Below, piece by piece: positions 44,650 through 44,729 of a stretch of DNA of 44,729 bases. The notes below the pieces were generated by a model. It was not told the DNA's origin. It saw only the letters and a list, made by a program, of their open reading frames with translations, and searched no databases. The stretch is taken from NCBI RefSeq assembly GCF_002224245.2, contig NZ_NKHK02000013.1:1-44729 (forward strand), written 5' to 3'. How positions within the stretch are numbered: the stretch's first letter is position 1; each line of letters begins with the position of its first letter. Source of the stretch: Moraxella sp. VT-16-12. Lineage in GTDB: Bacteria; Pseudomonadota; Gammaproteobacteria; Pseudomonadales; Moraxellaceae. The position numbers and the translations under genes were made by a program.

Positions 44650-44729
44650 AAATTATCCAAATAGTCCATCGGTTCTTGGTTTTGTTAAGATGCCCACATA
44701 AGAAAGACAAAATATCACAAAAGACGCTA

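Noticed and set aside
44653-44729. Open stretch of 25 codons on the minus strand ending three bases before scpB, as a possible scpA 3' end
   Set aside because: Too short to be significant and the sequence (ending LTKPRTDGLFG) does not resemble the ScpA C-terminus I know; other frames are also partly open.

Overview
The window reads as ordinary chromosome of a Moraxella-like gammaproteobacterium (Moraxellaceae). The inference rests on gene content and AT-leaning coding style: a prephenate dehydrogenase fused to EPSP synthase (a Moraxellaceae/Pseudomonadales arrangement), a PhoBR pair, rplU-rpmA-obgE-proB-hemE in series, and many TTG/ATG choices in a moderately AT-rich background. The species cannot be fixed from the sequence alone. 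No tRNA, rRNA, insertion sequence, prophage or CRISPR array was recognised.

Layout. 1-420: the 5' end of a leftward gene with its own consensus promoter, then the glmM promoter. 421-3889 (+): glmM, a membrane protein, pdxH, and a YaeI-like metallophosphoesterase. 4001-6175 (+): a VWA-domain lipoprotein, then a histidine-rich duplicated metal-binding protein under a promoter that carries a Zur-like sequence. 6221-15523 (-): a long leftward block of fixH-like, smr, a DMT exporter, folK, folB, rarD, tyrA-aroA fusion, a YwqG-like protein, pheA and a UbiJ-like tail-anchored protein. 15846-22805 (+): HU, ppiD, mfd, mntP and a HIT protein. 23313-27932 (+): rplU, rpmA, obgE, a PD-(D/E)XK-like nuclease candidate, proB, hemE. 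28390-32183 (+): a minimal chaperone-usher fimbrial operon (pilin, chaperone, usher; no adhesin). 32170-35413 (-): an orphan SitD/AfeD-type metal permease with a Fur-like box, a membrane protein, and argS. 35686-37625 (+): phoB with a Pho box, and phoR split by a frameshift at an A8 tract. 37721-41444 (-): ilvA, a secreted protein, yebC, a small lipoprotein and a MerR regulator. 41512-43075 (+): a cation diffusion facilitator divergent from MerR, and a voltage-gated K+ channel-like protein. 43101-44649 (-): rluB and scpB.

How the genes work together. Most of the block is housekeeping: cell-wall precursor supply (glmM), cofactors (pdxH, folB/K, hemE), aromatic and branched-chain amino acids (pheA, tyrA-aroA, ilvA, proB), translation and ribosome assembly (rplU, rpmA, obgE, argS, rluB), DNA repair and chromosome structure (mfd, HU, scpB). 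A second theme is transition-metal handling spread over several independent units: the His-rich protein, MntP, the AfeD-like permease with a Fur-like site, and the MerR/CDF pair with a textbook 19-bp-spacer promoter.

The items most worth a second look are the broken phoR next to an intact, self-regulating phoB; the adhesin-less fimbrial operon with two hairpins placed to control expression; the orphan Fur-controlled permease whose 3' end overlaps the usher; the CDF transporter lacking its cytoplasmic domain; and the His-rich duplicated protein. All functional calls are from reading the sequence and recalled family knowledge; no database search was run.
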